64,000 nt of DNA from Pseudidiomarina aestuarii (GTDB taxonomy: Bacteria; Pseudomonadota; Gammaproteobacteria; Enterobacterales; Alteromonadaceae): positions 372,001 through 436,000 of the forward strand of contig NZ_PIPR01000001.1 in NCBI RefSeq assembly GCF_003987355.1. Direction: 5' to 3'. This document shows positions 43,299 through 52,100 of the stretch, piece after piece. The notes beneath the pieces are model-generated. The model was not told the DNA's origin and did not search any database. It saw nothing but the letters and a program-made list of their open reading frames with translations. The stretch's first letter is position 1. Each line of letters begins with the position of its first letter. Both the position numbers and the translations under genes were made by a program.

Positions 43299-44715
43299 AT
43301 TGATAGAGGTCATTAAGCAGTCGTAATTGATTAGGATGCTCTTGATACTGCTCACTTAAACGCTGTAATTCAAGCAGAAATTGCTCAGCATTTAACCCTT
43401 TTGCAGGTGGGTGCGTCAGACGTTCTTGACAGAAGCTCCGCCAGCGTTGCAGTTCTTGGTCGGTCAGTGTGGCCGGATAGTTACGGGCACGATATCGAAA
43501 CAACATGATAGGTAACCGAGGGTCGGCAAAGTTCAATGACAAGCCGGCAAGTTGGTCGGGCGCAGTGGCGCGTATAATATCCATATTGGAGCGGTCTTGG
43601 TCGGAAAAAAAATCGCCGCTGTAGAGCATCAAATCAGGGTCGCTGCTCTGTTCGTACTGTCTTTGTTCTAGCGCAGCTTGTAGCAATCTTTCACGCAATT
43701 CAGGCTGTTGAATCAGGTAATCGCGATGACGAGCGCAGGCCTCAAGATCAATTTGCCAATGCTGCGCTCGCTCACTATCGAGAACCCGCGGGTCGGCGAT
43801 GAATGGACATTTATTGGTATGCAGCGTGTTACCAGCAAAAAATGGACGTTGTTGTTCACGCAATGTGTTTCGGCGTGTAAAGCGCCAGTCTACCAATTCG
43901 TCATGACTTGCGTTTTCAAAAACGCGCGGGTCAACCCGTAGATCCCAATAGATCAAGCCATTGGTCTGTTCCGGATGATAGGCCAGCGGCATAATCAGAC
44001 TTAAATAACCATTCTCAGCGCCATAGAAACCACTGATATGTACGAGAGGTTTGAACTCGGCCAATTTGATGTGTTGTTGCACCGCTTGCTTACGACGTAA
44101 GCCATAAGCGTATTCAAACAGCTTGGGCTGTGCTTGTTTGATCTTCATCGCCATAGCAATCGTTGCATTCACATCTGCTAGCGCATCATGGGCTTGTCCA
44201 TGATCAATCCCATTGGCTTTGGTGAGATGTTCTAACTTCATACTAACCCGTCCATCATCATGATAGGGCCATTTGATTCCCTCCGGACGCAATGCATAGC
44301 AGGCACGCACCAAATCAATCAGATCCCAACGCGAATTCTGCTGTTGCCAGGTATGTGCATAGGGATCGATAAAGTTTCGATAGAACAGATGGCGTGTGAC
44401 TTCGTCATCAAAAGCTATGTTGTTATAGCCGATGATGGTGGTATTCGGTTGCGAGAATTCGGCAGCGATTCGCTCCGCAAAAGCGGCTTCGTTTGAGCCT
44501 TGCTTGAGCGCATGTTGCGGCGTAATGCCGGTAATCATGACGGCTTGCGGATGTGGCAAGAAATCAGGTGTCGGCTGACAATATAGCATCAACGGCCGCC
44601 CCACAGGTGTGCCATCTAGCGTGGTTCGCAGTCCAGCAAACTGTGCCGGTCGGTCAACCTGCGGATTGGCACCCCAAGTCTCATAATCATGCCAGTAGAA
44701 GGTGGGTTCTTGCAT
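43282..44715 (-). CDS. sbcB: Exodeoxyribonuclease I
   Basis: 3'-5' single-strand DNA exonuclease of 477 residues (E. coli 475) used in recombination and mismatch repair. DEDDh nuclease motifs HDYETWG (first), YNNIAFDDEVTRHLFYRN, and ANGIDHGQAHDALADVNATIAMA (with catalytic His/Asp); then SH3-like and helical C-terminal domains (LMLYSGDFFSDQDRSNM, LFRYRARNYPATL). The ATG at 44715 (MQEPTFYWHDYETWG) matches the E. coli start; a frame beginning at 44787 would add a non-conserved 24 residues. Divergent from the asparaginase gene across repeat locus D. Confidence 0.95.
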   Translation of the reverse strand: MQEPTFYWHDYETWGANPQVDRPAQFAGLRTTLDGTPVGRPLMLYCQPTPDFLPHPQAVMITGITPQHALKQGSNEAAFAERIAAEFSQPNTTIIGYNNIAFDDEVTRHLFYRNFIDPYAHTWQQQNSRWDLIDLVRACYALRPEGIKWPYHDDGRVSMKLEHLTKANGIDHGQAHDALADVNATIAMAMKIKQAQPKLFEYAYGLRRKQAVQQHIKLAEFKPLVHISGFYGAENGYLSLIMPLAYHPEQTNGLIYWDLRVDPRVFENASHDELVDWRFTRRNTLREQQRPFFAGNTLHTNKCPFIADPRVLDSERAQHWQIDLEACARHRDYLIQQPELRERLLQAALEQRQYEQSSDPDLMLYSGDFFSDQDRSNMDIIRATAPDQLAGLSLNFADPRLPIMLFRYRARNYPATLTDQELQRWRSFCQERLTHPPAKGLNAEQFLLELQRLSEQYQEHPNQLRLLNDLYQYAQQL

Positions 44716-44789
44716 GGATTCGCTATCTATCGGTTGTTCGCTCGTGGCAACAGAATATCGTATCGGTAAGGAAACAGCCAACAACACAC

Positions 44790-44914
44790 TGCTAGTGGCG
44801 GCTAGTTACTGGATACTCGGTTGCGTGATACGAGATAAATGGTCCGCTTTACCGGTTCAAGCTAGGCTTTCGGTCTTTTGTTTTACGAGTAACTCATATC
44901 TAATAGCTATGAGC
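44790..44914. repeat. Heptad-period spacer repeat, locus D
   Basis: Two arms (44790-44838 and about 44883-44914) with 7-bp spacing. AGTTACT (44804-44810) and AGTAACT (44888-44894) are inverted, as at locus B. The right arm starting CGAGTAACT at 44886 is identical to locus B (11212) at 22 of 24 positions. It fills most of the sbcB-asparaginase divergent spacer. Confidence 0.65.
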
Positions 44915-44937
44915 ATCTTTTGAACAACGGAGCGGTC

Positions 44938-45951
44938 ATGCGACATTTATTACTTTCGACTTTGTTAATACTCAGCCCTGCAGCAGTGGCTGCTGATCAT
45001 GCAGACGGCGCGGAGTTTGCGATTGCGATTCACGGCGGTGCGGGAACCATTACTCGAGCGAATTTGTCAGCGGAACAGGAAGCGGCCTATGAAGCCAAGT
45101 TAACTGAGGCAATCAATGCCGGATATGCTGTTCTCGAATCGGGTGGTACCAGTATGGATGCCGTGGTAGCGGCGGTCACCATTATGGAAGAGTCTCCATT
45201 GTTTAACGCGGGTCGTGGTGCCGTGTATACCTTCGATGGCGAGCATGAATTAGATGCTTCGATTATGGATGGCGCCACACGTGAAGCAGGAGCGGTTGCC
45301 GGCGTGAAAACAGTAAAGAGCCCGATTACATTAGCGCGTGCTGTTATGGAAAACTCGGTTCATGTGATGTTAAGCGGCGAAGGTGCTGAGGAGTTTTCAC
45401 GGTTACAGGGCCTTGAGCAAGTCGAGAATAGCTACTTTAATACGCCCGCGCGCTATCAGCAATTGGAAGCGGCGCGTGCGAAGTTAGGTGAACAGCCTGA
45501 TAAACAAGCATATCTAAACCTCGACCAACGCTATAAATATGGAACGGTTGGTGCGGTAGCGCGTGATAAGGCGGGGAATTTAGCCGCGGCGACCTCCACG
45601 GGTGGCATGACAGCCAAACGCTGGGGTCGAGTTGGTGACTCGCCGATTATCGGTGCTGGTACGTGGGCGGATAATGAAAGCTGCGCAGTCAGTGCCACCG
45701 GACATGGCGAGTACTTTATTCGCTATCAAGTTGCAGCGGATATTTGTAATCGCATGAAATATCAGGACCTCGATGTCTACACCGCAGGCGATACAGTCAT
45801 TCATGACGTCTTATTGCCCGCTGGTGGAACGGGCGGGGTGATTATTGTCGATAAAGATGGTCGCGTTCACTTGCCGTTTAATACGGAAGGAATGTATCGC
45901 GCAAGTCGGCAAGCGAATCAAACGATCGAAGTCGCAATCTACAAAGATTAA
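44938..45951 (+). CDS. Isoaspartyl peptidase / plant-type L-asparaginase
   Basis: Ntn-hydrolase precursor of 337 residues, signal peptide to about AVAA. The ATG at 44938 has ribosome binding site GGAG; a TTG at 44920 is rejected. IHGGAGT near the N-terminus and VLESGGTSMDAVVAAV, then the autocleavage site at G-T within YGTVGAVARD, whose Thr becomes the nucleophile; STGGMTAKRWGRVGDSPIIGAGTWAD completes the active site. It hydrolyses isoaspartyl dipeptides and asparagine; secretion suggests periplasmic peptide use. Confidence 0.92.
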   Translation: MRHLLLSTLLILSPAAVAADHADGAEFAIAIHGGAGTITRANLSAEQEAAYEAKLTEAINAGYAVLESGGTSMDAVVAAVTIMEESPLFNAGRGAVYTFDGEHELDASIMDGATREAGAVAGVKTVKSPITLARAVMENSVHVMLSGEGAEEFSRLQGLEQVENSYFNTPARYQQLEAARAKLGEQPDKQAYLNLDQRYKYGTVGAVARDKAGNLAAATSTGGMTAKRWGRVGDSPIIGAGTWADNESCAVSATGHGEYFIRYQVAADICNRMKYQDLDVYTAGDTVIHDVLLPAGGTGGVIIVDKDGRVHLPFNTEGMYRASRQANQTIEVAIYKD

Positions 45952-45962
45952 CTATAATCACT

Positions 45963-45990
45963 AGTGAACAGTGAACAGTGAACAGTGAAC
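45963..45990. repeat. Four tandem AGTGAAC heptads, locus E
   Basis: Four perfect copies of AGTGAAC occupy 45963-45990, preceded by CACT, which makes CACTAGTG at the border. It lies just before the ribosome binding site of the CBS gene. Copy number could vary by slippage. Confidence 0.9.
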
Positions 45991-46002
45991 TTTGGAGGTG
46001 GT

Positions 46003-46422
46003 ATGCAATCGTTAACGGTGGCGGATTACATGAATCGACATCCCGTGGTGTTTACTGCATCGATGTCGATTGAACATGCGGTCGAACGACTTTTACAAAG
46101 TCATCAGCGTGGGGGTCCTGTGGTGGATGACCAACAACGTGTTGTTGGCTTTCTATCCGAACAAGATTGCTTAGCGGCTATGTTACGCGATACCTATCAC
46201 AATGAACAAAGCGCCAATGTTGGCGATTGCATGTTCAAAGGCGATGTACTGATGGTTGTCGATCATCACAGTATCACCGACTTGGCGCAATCCATGCAGT
46301 CCAATAAGCCGAAAATCTATCCCGTCGTCGATAGCAGTGGCATATTGGTCGGTATTATTACGCGAACCGATGTGTTGCGAGCAATTGACGTCCACCTCCA
46401 GAATCATTATCGGCAGCGCTAA
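46003..46422 (+). CDS. CBS-domain protein
   Basis: Product of 139 residues consisting of two CBS domains (VADYMNRHPVVFTASMSIEHAVERL... and VGDCMFKGDVLMVVDHHSITDLAQSM...), ending ITRTDVLRAIDVHL. The pair likely binds an adenine nucleotide and acts as a regulatory module. The ATG at 46003 follows GGAGGTG; an in-frame GTG at 45985 lies within the heptad repeat and is rejected. Confidence 0.9.
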   Translation: MQSLTVADYMNRHPVVFTASMSIEHAVERLLQSHQRGGPVVDDQQRVVGFLSEQDCLAAMLRDTYHNEQSANVGDCMFKGDVLMVVDHHSITDLAQSMQSNKPKIYPVVDSSGILVGIITRTDVLRAIDVHLQNHYRQR

Positions 46423-46448
46423 ACATCGCTGTCATACACTGGTAAACT

Positions 46449-46486
46449 ACGCGCTGTCTACTCATTGATTCCTTAAGGCAGCGCGT
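46449..46486 (+). promoter_or_regulatory. Inverted repeat over the hrpA start codon
   Basis: ACGCGCTG (46449-46456) is an exact inverted copy of CAGCGCGT (46479-46486), which ends in the first two bases of the GTG start codon. The palindrome CCTTAAGG (46471-46478), holding the probable ribosome binding site, lies in the loop. Folding would hide the start codon. Confidence 0.5.
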
Positions 46487-49400
46487 GCAGTCCATTCACT
46501 ATCCAGCCGAACTTCCGGTCGTACAAGCCAAAGCTGAGATTCAGAGAGCGATCCAGACGCATCAGGTGGTTATTATTGCCGGTGAGACCGGTTCTGGTAA
46601 AACCACTCAGTTACCGAAAATGCTGCTCGAATTAGGCTATGGACAACCACCGAACCAAGATTCGTCGCAGCCCGCTCGTAAAATTGGTCATACGCAACCG
46701 CGCCGGCTCGCTGCACGAAGCGTGGCACAGCGCATTGCAGAAGAGCTACAGACGGCTGTCGGGCAGTTGGTGGGTTATAAGATTCGCTTTCAAGACGAAA
46801 CTCATGCCGGTACCGCTATTAAGCTGATGACTGACGGTATGCTGCTGGCTGAGGTGCAAGCGGATCCACTGTTGCGTGATTATGACGCAATCATTATTGA
46901 TGAAGCACACGAGCGTAGTCTCAATATCGACTTTTTGCTGGGTGTACTGGCGCAACTCCTGCCTAAACGACCCGATCTTAAGGTTGTCATTACCTCTGCG
47001 ACTATCGAAACCGAGCGTTTCGCTAAGCACTTCAACGCGGCACCTATTATCACGGTTGAAGGGCGCACTTATCCGGTTGAAGTGCGTTATCGACCGCTTC
47101 AGGATCGCGATGCAGATAGCCGTGAAGACTCGGGTGATGTCATTCAAGGTGTGTGCGATGCGGTACAAGAATTACGTCGTGAAGGCCCCGGCGACATTTT
47201 GATTTTTGCCAGTGGTGAGCGAGAAATTCGCGATTTTGCCGAAGCTCTGAGTGACTTGGATTTGCATGACACTGAGCTGTTGCCGTTATTCTCACGTCTT
47301 TCCAACAGTGAACAAAATCGGATTTTTCAATCGCATAGCAACCGACGCATTGTGATTGCAACGAACGTGGCTGAAACATCGTTGACGGTGCCAGGTATTC
47401 GTTATGTGATTGACCCAGGGACGGCACGGATTAGTCGTTATAGCTATCGCACCAAAGTGCAGCGATTACCGATTGAAAAGATTTCACAGGCGAGTGCCAA
47501 CCAACGAAAAGGGCGCTGTGGACGCGTAGCTCCCGGTATTTGCATACGCTTGTATAGCGAGGATGACTTCTCGCTCCGACCTGAGTACACCGAACCAGAA
47601 ATACTTCGAACAAACCTAGCCGCGGTTATTTTACAAATGACAGCAGCTAAGCTCGGTGATATCCGTAAGTTTCCATTCATTGATCGACCCGATGAGCGGT
47701 TTATCAATGATGGATTTAATTTGTTGCAGGAGCTACATGCCGTTCGCTCCAATGGTCGGAAACGCCGTGGTGGCGCTCAGCTAACTCCATTAGGACGTCA
47801 GCTCGCCCAATTGCCGATTGATCCGAGACTAGGTCGAATGGTGTTGGCCGCGAACGAATTTGGCTGTGTGCAAGAGGTCATGGTGATTGTCGCTGCGCTG
47901 AGTATTCAAGATCCTCGCGAACGACCGCAAGCAGCGAAACAAAAAGCTGATGAGCTGCATCAACGATTTCATGACAAGGATTCGGATTTTTTGGCTTATT
48001 TGAAGCTCTGGAACTATGCCAGAGAGCTTCAAGATGAGCTCTCCAAAACCCAATTTAGAAAACGACTACAGTCGGAGTTTATACATTTTCTGCGCATGCG
48101 TGAGTGGCAAGATGTGTACACGCAAATTCGACAAACTGTGCGCGGCTTGGGTTATCGAATCAATCAAGAGCCGGCGAGCTATGAAGCGATTCACCGAGCA
48201 CTGCTGACCGGCCTGTTGTCGCATCTTGGCACCAAAGAAGAAGGGCATGAATTTCTTGGTGCCCGAAACCGTAAGTTCTATGTATCTCCGGGTTCTGGAC
48301 TCTTTAAGAAGTCTCCAAAATGGTTGATGAGTGCCGAATTGGTGGAAACATCGCGACTCTTTGCGCGAGTGAACGCCCGAATTGAGCCGGAGTGGGTAGA
48401 GCCTGCAGCAATACATTTGGTCAAGCGGAACTATTTCGAGCCGCATTTTTCCAGTAAGCAAGGCTCAGTGATAGCCGATGAGCAGGTCACATTATTTGGT
48501 TTGATTATCGTTCCAAAGCGCTCAGTTCAGTATGGCCCGATTAACCCCGTTGAAGCGCGTGAACTGTTCATTCGAGAGGCATTAGTGCAAGGTCAACTGA
48601 AGCGCCCATTGCCTTTTGTGCAACACAACCTAGCATTGATCCAGCAAGTTCAGGAACTCGAAGAGAAATCACGGCGGCGCGACATTCTCGTTGACGATGA
48701 AGCACTGTTCGCAGCCTATGACGCTGAAATACCAGAGGGAATCTATAATCAGCAACTGTTGAGTGGCTGGTGGCATAAAGCCGTTAAACAAGCGCCACGG
48801 CTACTATTTTTTGAACGGTCTGATTTACTCGCTCAAGACGCTAGTCATGTCACTTCAGCGGCTTATCCCGACATTTGGCAACAAGATGGCATTCGATTGC
48901 CGCTCAGATATCGGTTTGAACCGGGTGAGTTGGATGATGGCGTCACCGTGGATATTCCGTTGACATTATTGAATCAAGTGGAGGTCGTGGGCTTCGATTG
49001 GTTGATTCCGGCACTGCGCGAAGAGTTGGTCATGGCTTGGATCAAAAGCTTACCGAAGTCATGGCGGCGAAATTTTGTGCCGGCACCGAATTATGCACAA
49101 GCGTTTCTGGCTGATATCGGCGCTGAGCCAGATATCCGGGAGCCGTTATTGGAGGTCTTAGCAGCAAAATTGCGGCGAATGACCGGTGTCACGGTACCGA
49201 TTGAAGCGTGGGATTCCAGCCAGTTACCTGTGCATCTGCAAATGAACTTTGCCATTTGGGCAAGCCCGCCGGGTAAACAGAAGCCACAGTTGGTTGCCCA
49301 AGGTCGTGACCTTAAAGCGTTGAAGTCGCAACTGCAAAATCGAGTGAAACATGCGTTGCGACAAGCGGTCGATGACAAACCGAAGGAGCAAACTAAAGCG

Positions 49401-50261
49401 GTCGCCACGGACTGGCAATTTGGCGAGCTACCAGAGGTGTTGGAGCAGCAACAACAAGGATTTTCGATTAAGGCGTATCCGGCATTAGTCCCTTTTGAAC
49501 AAGGTGTTCGACAGGAGCTCTTTGATTCCCCAGAAAAAGCGGCTCAGGCGCACTTAAAAGGTTTACGTCAGTTGCTCCTGGTTCAGTTACCATCTCCGGT
49601 TCGGTACCTGCAACAATCTCTGTCTAACAAGGCTAAATTAGCCATGTATTACAATCCTTGGGGCAAAGTCGATGAACTAATTCAGGATTGTGTAGTGGCT
49701 GCGCTGAATCAACTGATTGAAGAGCATGGCGGTGCTTTGGCCAATCGCGATGCAACTGCGTTCAAGACGTTATTAGAACAAGCGCGAGCGGAGCTTAATG
49801 ATCGGGTAACGGCAATAGCGCAGCGTGTGGAACCTTGTTTAATTCTGAGCCAAGCAATCCGGAAACGACTAAAAGGACGTGTACCACTGGATCAAATTCA
49901 AGCCCATGGTGATATCGCGCAGCAATTAGATCAGCTTGTTTATCCGGGTTTCGTAAGCGCGGCGGGCGCACATCGTTTGGTGGATATTGAACGGTATTTA
50001 AAAGCGATTGAGCGCCGTCTCGATAAACTGCCAGTGGATCCGAATCGAGATCGTTTACAAACTTTAGTGATCGATAAATTATGGCAACAGTACCAGGCTA
50101 AACGAGCAAAGCAGAGTAATACCAAGCTGCAACAGCCAGATTGGCGTGAATTGCCATGGTTGATTGAAGAGTTACGGGTAAGTTTGTTTGCGCAAACGCT
50201 CGGAACGCGTGTACCAATCTCTGAGAAGCGGGTCGAACAAGCAATAAAGGCACTCGATTGA
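46485..50261 (+). CDS. hrpA: ATP-dependent RNA helicase HrpA
   Basis: DEAH helicase of 1258 residues. Walker A GETGSGKT (33-40), DEAH (139-142) in IIDEAHERSLNIDFLLG, SAT, TNVAETSLTVPGI and QRKGRCGR are intact, followed by HA2, OB-fold and the long DUF3418 C-terminus. E. coli HrpA has 1300 residues; here about 70 N-terminal residues are missing and the protein begins at the conserved YP..LPV just before the helicase core. There is also an extra stretch near 50-67 (PPNQDSSQPARK). GTG start; AAGG as ribosome binding site. HrpA rescues stalled ribosomes in E. coli. Confidence 0.95.
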   Translation: MQSIHYPAELPVVQAKAEIQRAIQTHQVVIIAGETGSGKTTQLPKMLLELGYGQPPNQDSSQPARKIGHTQPRRLAARSVAQRIAEELQTAVGQLVGYKIRFQDETHAGTAIKLMTDGMLLAEVQADPLLRDYDAIIIDEAHERSLNIDFLLGVLAQLLPKRPDLKVVITSATIETERFAKHFNAAPIITVEGRTYPVEVRYRPLQDRDADSREDSGDVIQGVCDAVQELRREGPGDILIFASGEREIRDFAEALSDLDLHDTELLPLFSRLSNSEQNRIFQSHSNRRIVIATNVAETSLTVPGIRYVIDPGTARISRYSYRTKVQRLPIEKISQASANQRKGRCGRVAPGICIRLYSEDDFSLRPEYTEPEILRTNLAAVILQMTAAKLGDIRKFPFIDRPDERFINDGFNLLQELHAVRSNGRKRRGGAQLTPLGRQLAQLPIDPRLGRMVLAANEFGCVQEVMVIVAALSIQDPRERPQAAKQKADELHQRFHDKDSDFLAYLKLWNYARELQDELSKTQFRKRLQSEFIHFLRMREWQDVYTQIRQTVRGLGYRINQEPASYEAIHRALLTGLLSHLGTKEEGHEFLGARNRKFYVSPGSGLFKKSPKWLMSAELVETSRLFARVNARIEPEWVEPAAIHLVKRNYFEPHFSSKQGSVIADEQVTLFGLIIVPKRSVQYGPINPVEARELFIREALVQGQLKRPLPFVQHNLALIQQVQELEEKSRRRDILVDDEALFAAYDAEIPEGIYNQQLLSGWWHKAVKQAPRLLFFERSDLLAQDASHVTSAAYPDIWQQDGIRLPLRYRFEPGELDDGVTVDIPLTLLNQVEVVGFDWLIPALREELVMAWIKSLPKSWRRNFVPAPNYAQAFLADIGAEPDIREPLLEVLAAKLRRMTGVTVPIEAWDSSQLPVHLQMNFAIWASPPGKQKPQLVAQGRDLKALKSQLQNRVKHALRQAVDDKPKEQTKAVATDWQFGELPEVLEQQQQGFSIKAYPALVPFEQGVRQELFDSPEKAAQAHLKGLRQLLLVQLPSPVRYLQQSLSNKAKLAMYYNPWGKVDELIQDCVVAALNQLIEEHGGALANRDATAFKTLLEQARAELNDRVTAIAQRVEPCLILSQAIRKRLKGRVPLDQIQAHGDIAQQLDQLVYPGFVSAAGAHRLVDIERYLKAIERRLDKLPVDPNRDRLQTLVIDKLWQQYQAKRAKQSNTKLQQPDWRELPWLIEELRVSLFAQTLGTRVPISEKRVEQAIKALD

Positions 50262-50269
50262 GTGCCTTT
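50246..50269 (+). terminator. Terminator overlapping the hrpA stop codon
   Basis: AAAGGCACTC pairs with GAGTGCCTTT around a GATT loop; the TGA stop (50259-50261) is inside it. Stem is perfect over 10 bp, followed by only a short T/A tail. Confidence 0.7.
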
Positions 50270-50300
50270 ATCTAGACGGTCAGTGGTTTTACGCTGATAT

Positions 50301-50564
50301 TTACGCGTATAGACCTAGATTTGCGCGAGCATAAGCTTCAAATTCGGTACAGCCGCCAACATGACGTTCGTCAATAAAGATTTGTGGCACTGTGTGAACC
50401 GGTGCACCCACCGTTTTTTCTAGATCCGCTTTAGTAATACCTTCTTCGAGCATGTCGATGTAGCGAAACTCGAAGTCATCGCGATCAGCCGTGAGCTTTT
50501 CGGCTATCTGCTTGGCGCGGACACAGTACGGGCAGCCAGGGCGACCAAAAATTACAGTAAACAT
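50301..50564 (-). CDS. grxA: Glutaredoxin 1
   Basis: Product of 87 residues with dithiol active site CPYC in GRPGCPYCVRAKQ, cis-Pro region HTVPQIFIDERHVGGCTEF. E. coli GrxA is 85 residues and donates electrons to ribonucleotide reductase; here the gene lies just downstream of nrdAB-yfaE, supporting that role. Ribosome binding site AAAGGAG before the ATG; own promoter likely in the 105-bp gap from yfaE. Confidence 0.95.
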   Translation of the reverse strand: MFTVIFGRPGCPYCVRAKQIAEKLTADRDDFEFRYIDMLEEGITKADLEKTVGAPVHTVPQIFIDERHVGGCTEFEAYARANLGLYA

Positions 50565-50669
50565 AGAACTCCTTTCTCGCTTCTAATGCAGTAAAACAGA
50601 ACATATTTTCCTATAAATCGTACCTAGAGACCAATAGCTTTGCTGAATAATCACTACATAAGAAATCGA

Positions 50670-50930
50670 TTAATGATCGAGATCAAGGTCTGAAGCGGGG
50701 ACACAACAACAGGGTAGACAGTCGCCGGGTCTAACAAAGGCCAGCGGCTCATTAATGTAATAGACATCACCACTGACGAGCTTAGTTCGACAGGCACCAC
50801 AAAAACCATCACGGCAATGATAGTGAGTGTCGATATTGGCGGCTTCCATAGCTTCCAATAGCGTACCTTCAGATGGATCAACGGTCAGCTCATGCTGACC
50901 GTTGACTTTCACTCGGAATGTAGTGGTCAT
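50670..50930 (-). CDS. yfaE: 2Fe-2S ferredoxin of ribonucleotide reductase
   Basis: Product of 86 residues, plant-type ferredoxin with cysteines in CRDGFCGACRTKL and the last in CLPCCCVPASDLDLDH. In E. coli YfaE maintains the diferric-tyrosyl radical cofactor of NrdB. It follows nrdB by 9 bp. Position and length agree with that function. Confidence 0.94.
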   Translation of the reverse strand: MTTTFRVKVNGQHELTVDPSEGTLLEAMEAANIDTHYHCRDGFCGACRTKLVSGDVYYINEPLAFVRPGDCLPCCCVPASDLDLDH

Positions 50931-50939
50931 GGTTACCAG

Positions 50940-52070
50940 TTATAAATCGAAATCTCCCAAGTCAGAAGCGCTGACTTGGCTATCAATTTGACCGACTAAA
51001 TAGGATGAAATTTCGGCTTCTTGAGGTGCCACTTGGACATTGTCAGAAACCAAATATTTGTTCATCCATGGTAAAGGATTACTCCGTTGTTTGAACGGCG
51101 CGTCAAAGCCAATAGCTTCCATCCGTAAATTGGCAATGTACTCAACGTATTGGCAGAGGATCTCTTCGTTCAAACCAATCATCGAACCATCACGGAATAG
51201 ATAATGTGCCCATTCTTTCTCTTGCTCGACGGCCTTCATAAAGATCGCCAAGGCTTCTTCACGAAGCTCTTCAGCAATTTCTTTCATCTCAGGATCATCA
51301 GATCCGTATTGCCATAAATTCAGAATCTGCTGGGTCGACACCAAGTGCAAGTTCTCATCACGTGCAATCAGACGAATGATCTTCGAGTTGCCTTCCATCA
51401 AGTCACGCTCAGCAAAGGCAAAGGTACAAGCAAAGCTGACGTAGAACCGAATCGCTTCCAACGCATTGACTGAGTTGATGCATAAAAACAGCTTCTTCTT
51501 CAATTCACGCATGGTGACATTGTGGACTTCACCATGTACCTCAATTTCGCCTTCACCATGGGTCTGCCAGAGTTGCGTGTAGAAAATCAGATCGTCGTAA
51601 TATTGCGAGATATCATTGGCTCGCTTCTGAATCTCTTCGTTGATTACGATATCTTCAAAAACTTCACTCGGGTCAGTAAACAAATTACGCAGAATATGCG
51701 TGTATGAGCGCGAATGGATAGTCTCAAAGAATGACCAAGTTTCAATCCAGGTTTCCAACTCAGGTATCGACACTATCGGCAGTAAAGCAATATTCGGACT
51801 GCGACCCTGTACCGAGTCTAACAGTGTTTGATACTTTAAGTTGGAGATGAAAATGTGCTTCTCTGCACTGGTTAAATTATTGAAGTCAACCCGATCACGG
51901 CTCACATCAACTTCTTCTGGACGCCAGAAGAAGCTAATTTGCTTTTCAATGAGCTTTTCAAAAATACTGTGTTTTTGTTGGTCATAACGAGCAACGTTAA
52001 CCGAGTTACCGAAAAACATAGGTTCGGTCAGTGGGTTGATCTGATTCTTATTAAATGTCGAATAACTCAT
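50940..52070 (-). CDS. nrdB: Ribonucleotide reductase class Ia, beta subunit
   Basis: Radical-bearing small subunit of 376 residues (E. coli 376). Metal ligands and radical region are conserved: [58 protein letters not shown], and the C-terminal peptide ending DLGDFDL that docks in Nrd[21 protein letters not shown] at the N-terminus is typical of class Ia. 30 bp from nrdA. Confidence 0.97.
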   Translation of the reverse strand: MSYSTFNKNQINPLTEPMFFGNSVNVARYDQQKHSIFEKLIEKQISFFWRPEEVDVSRDRVDFNNLTSAEKHIFISNLKYQTLLDSVQGRSPNIALLPIVSIPELETWIETWSFFETIHSRSYTHILRNLFTDPSEVFEDIVINEEIQKRANDISQYYDDLIFYTQLWQTHGEGEIEVHGEVHNVTMRELKKKLFLCINSVNALEAIRFYVSFACTFAFAERDLMEGNSKIIRLIARDENLHLVSTQQILNLWQYGSDDPEMKEIAEELREEALAIFMKAVEQEKEWAHYLFRDGSMIGLNEEILCQYVEYIANLRMEAIGFDAPFKQRSNPLPWMNKYLVSDNVQVAPQEAEISSYLVGQIDSQVSASDLGDFDL

Positions 52071-52100
52071 GCGTTACTACTTCCTTTCTCATCAGATGCG

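Noticed and set aside
45963-45990. Short regular repeats as a possible CRISPR
   Set aside because: Units of 7 bp are contiguous with no spacers and no cas genes are present.
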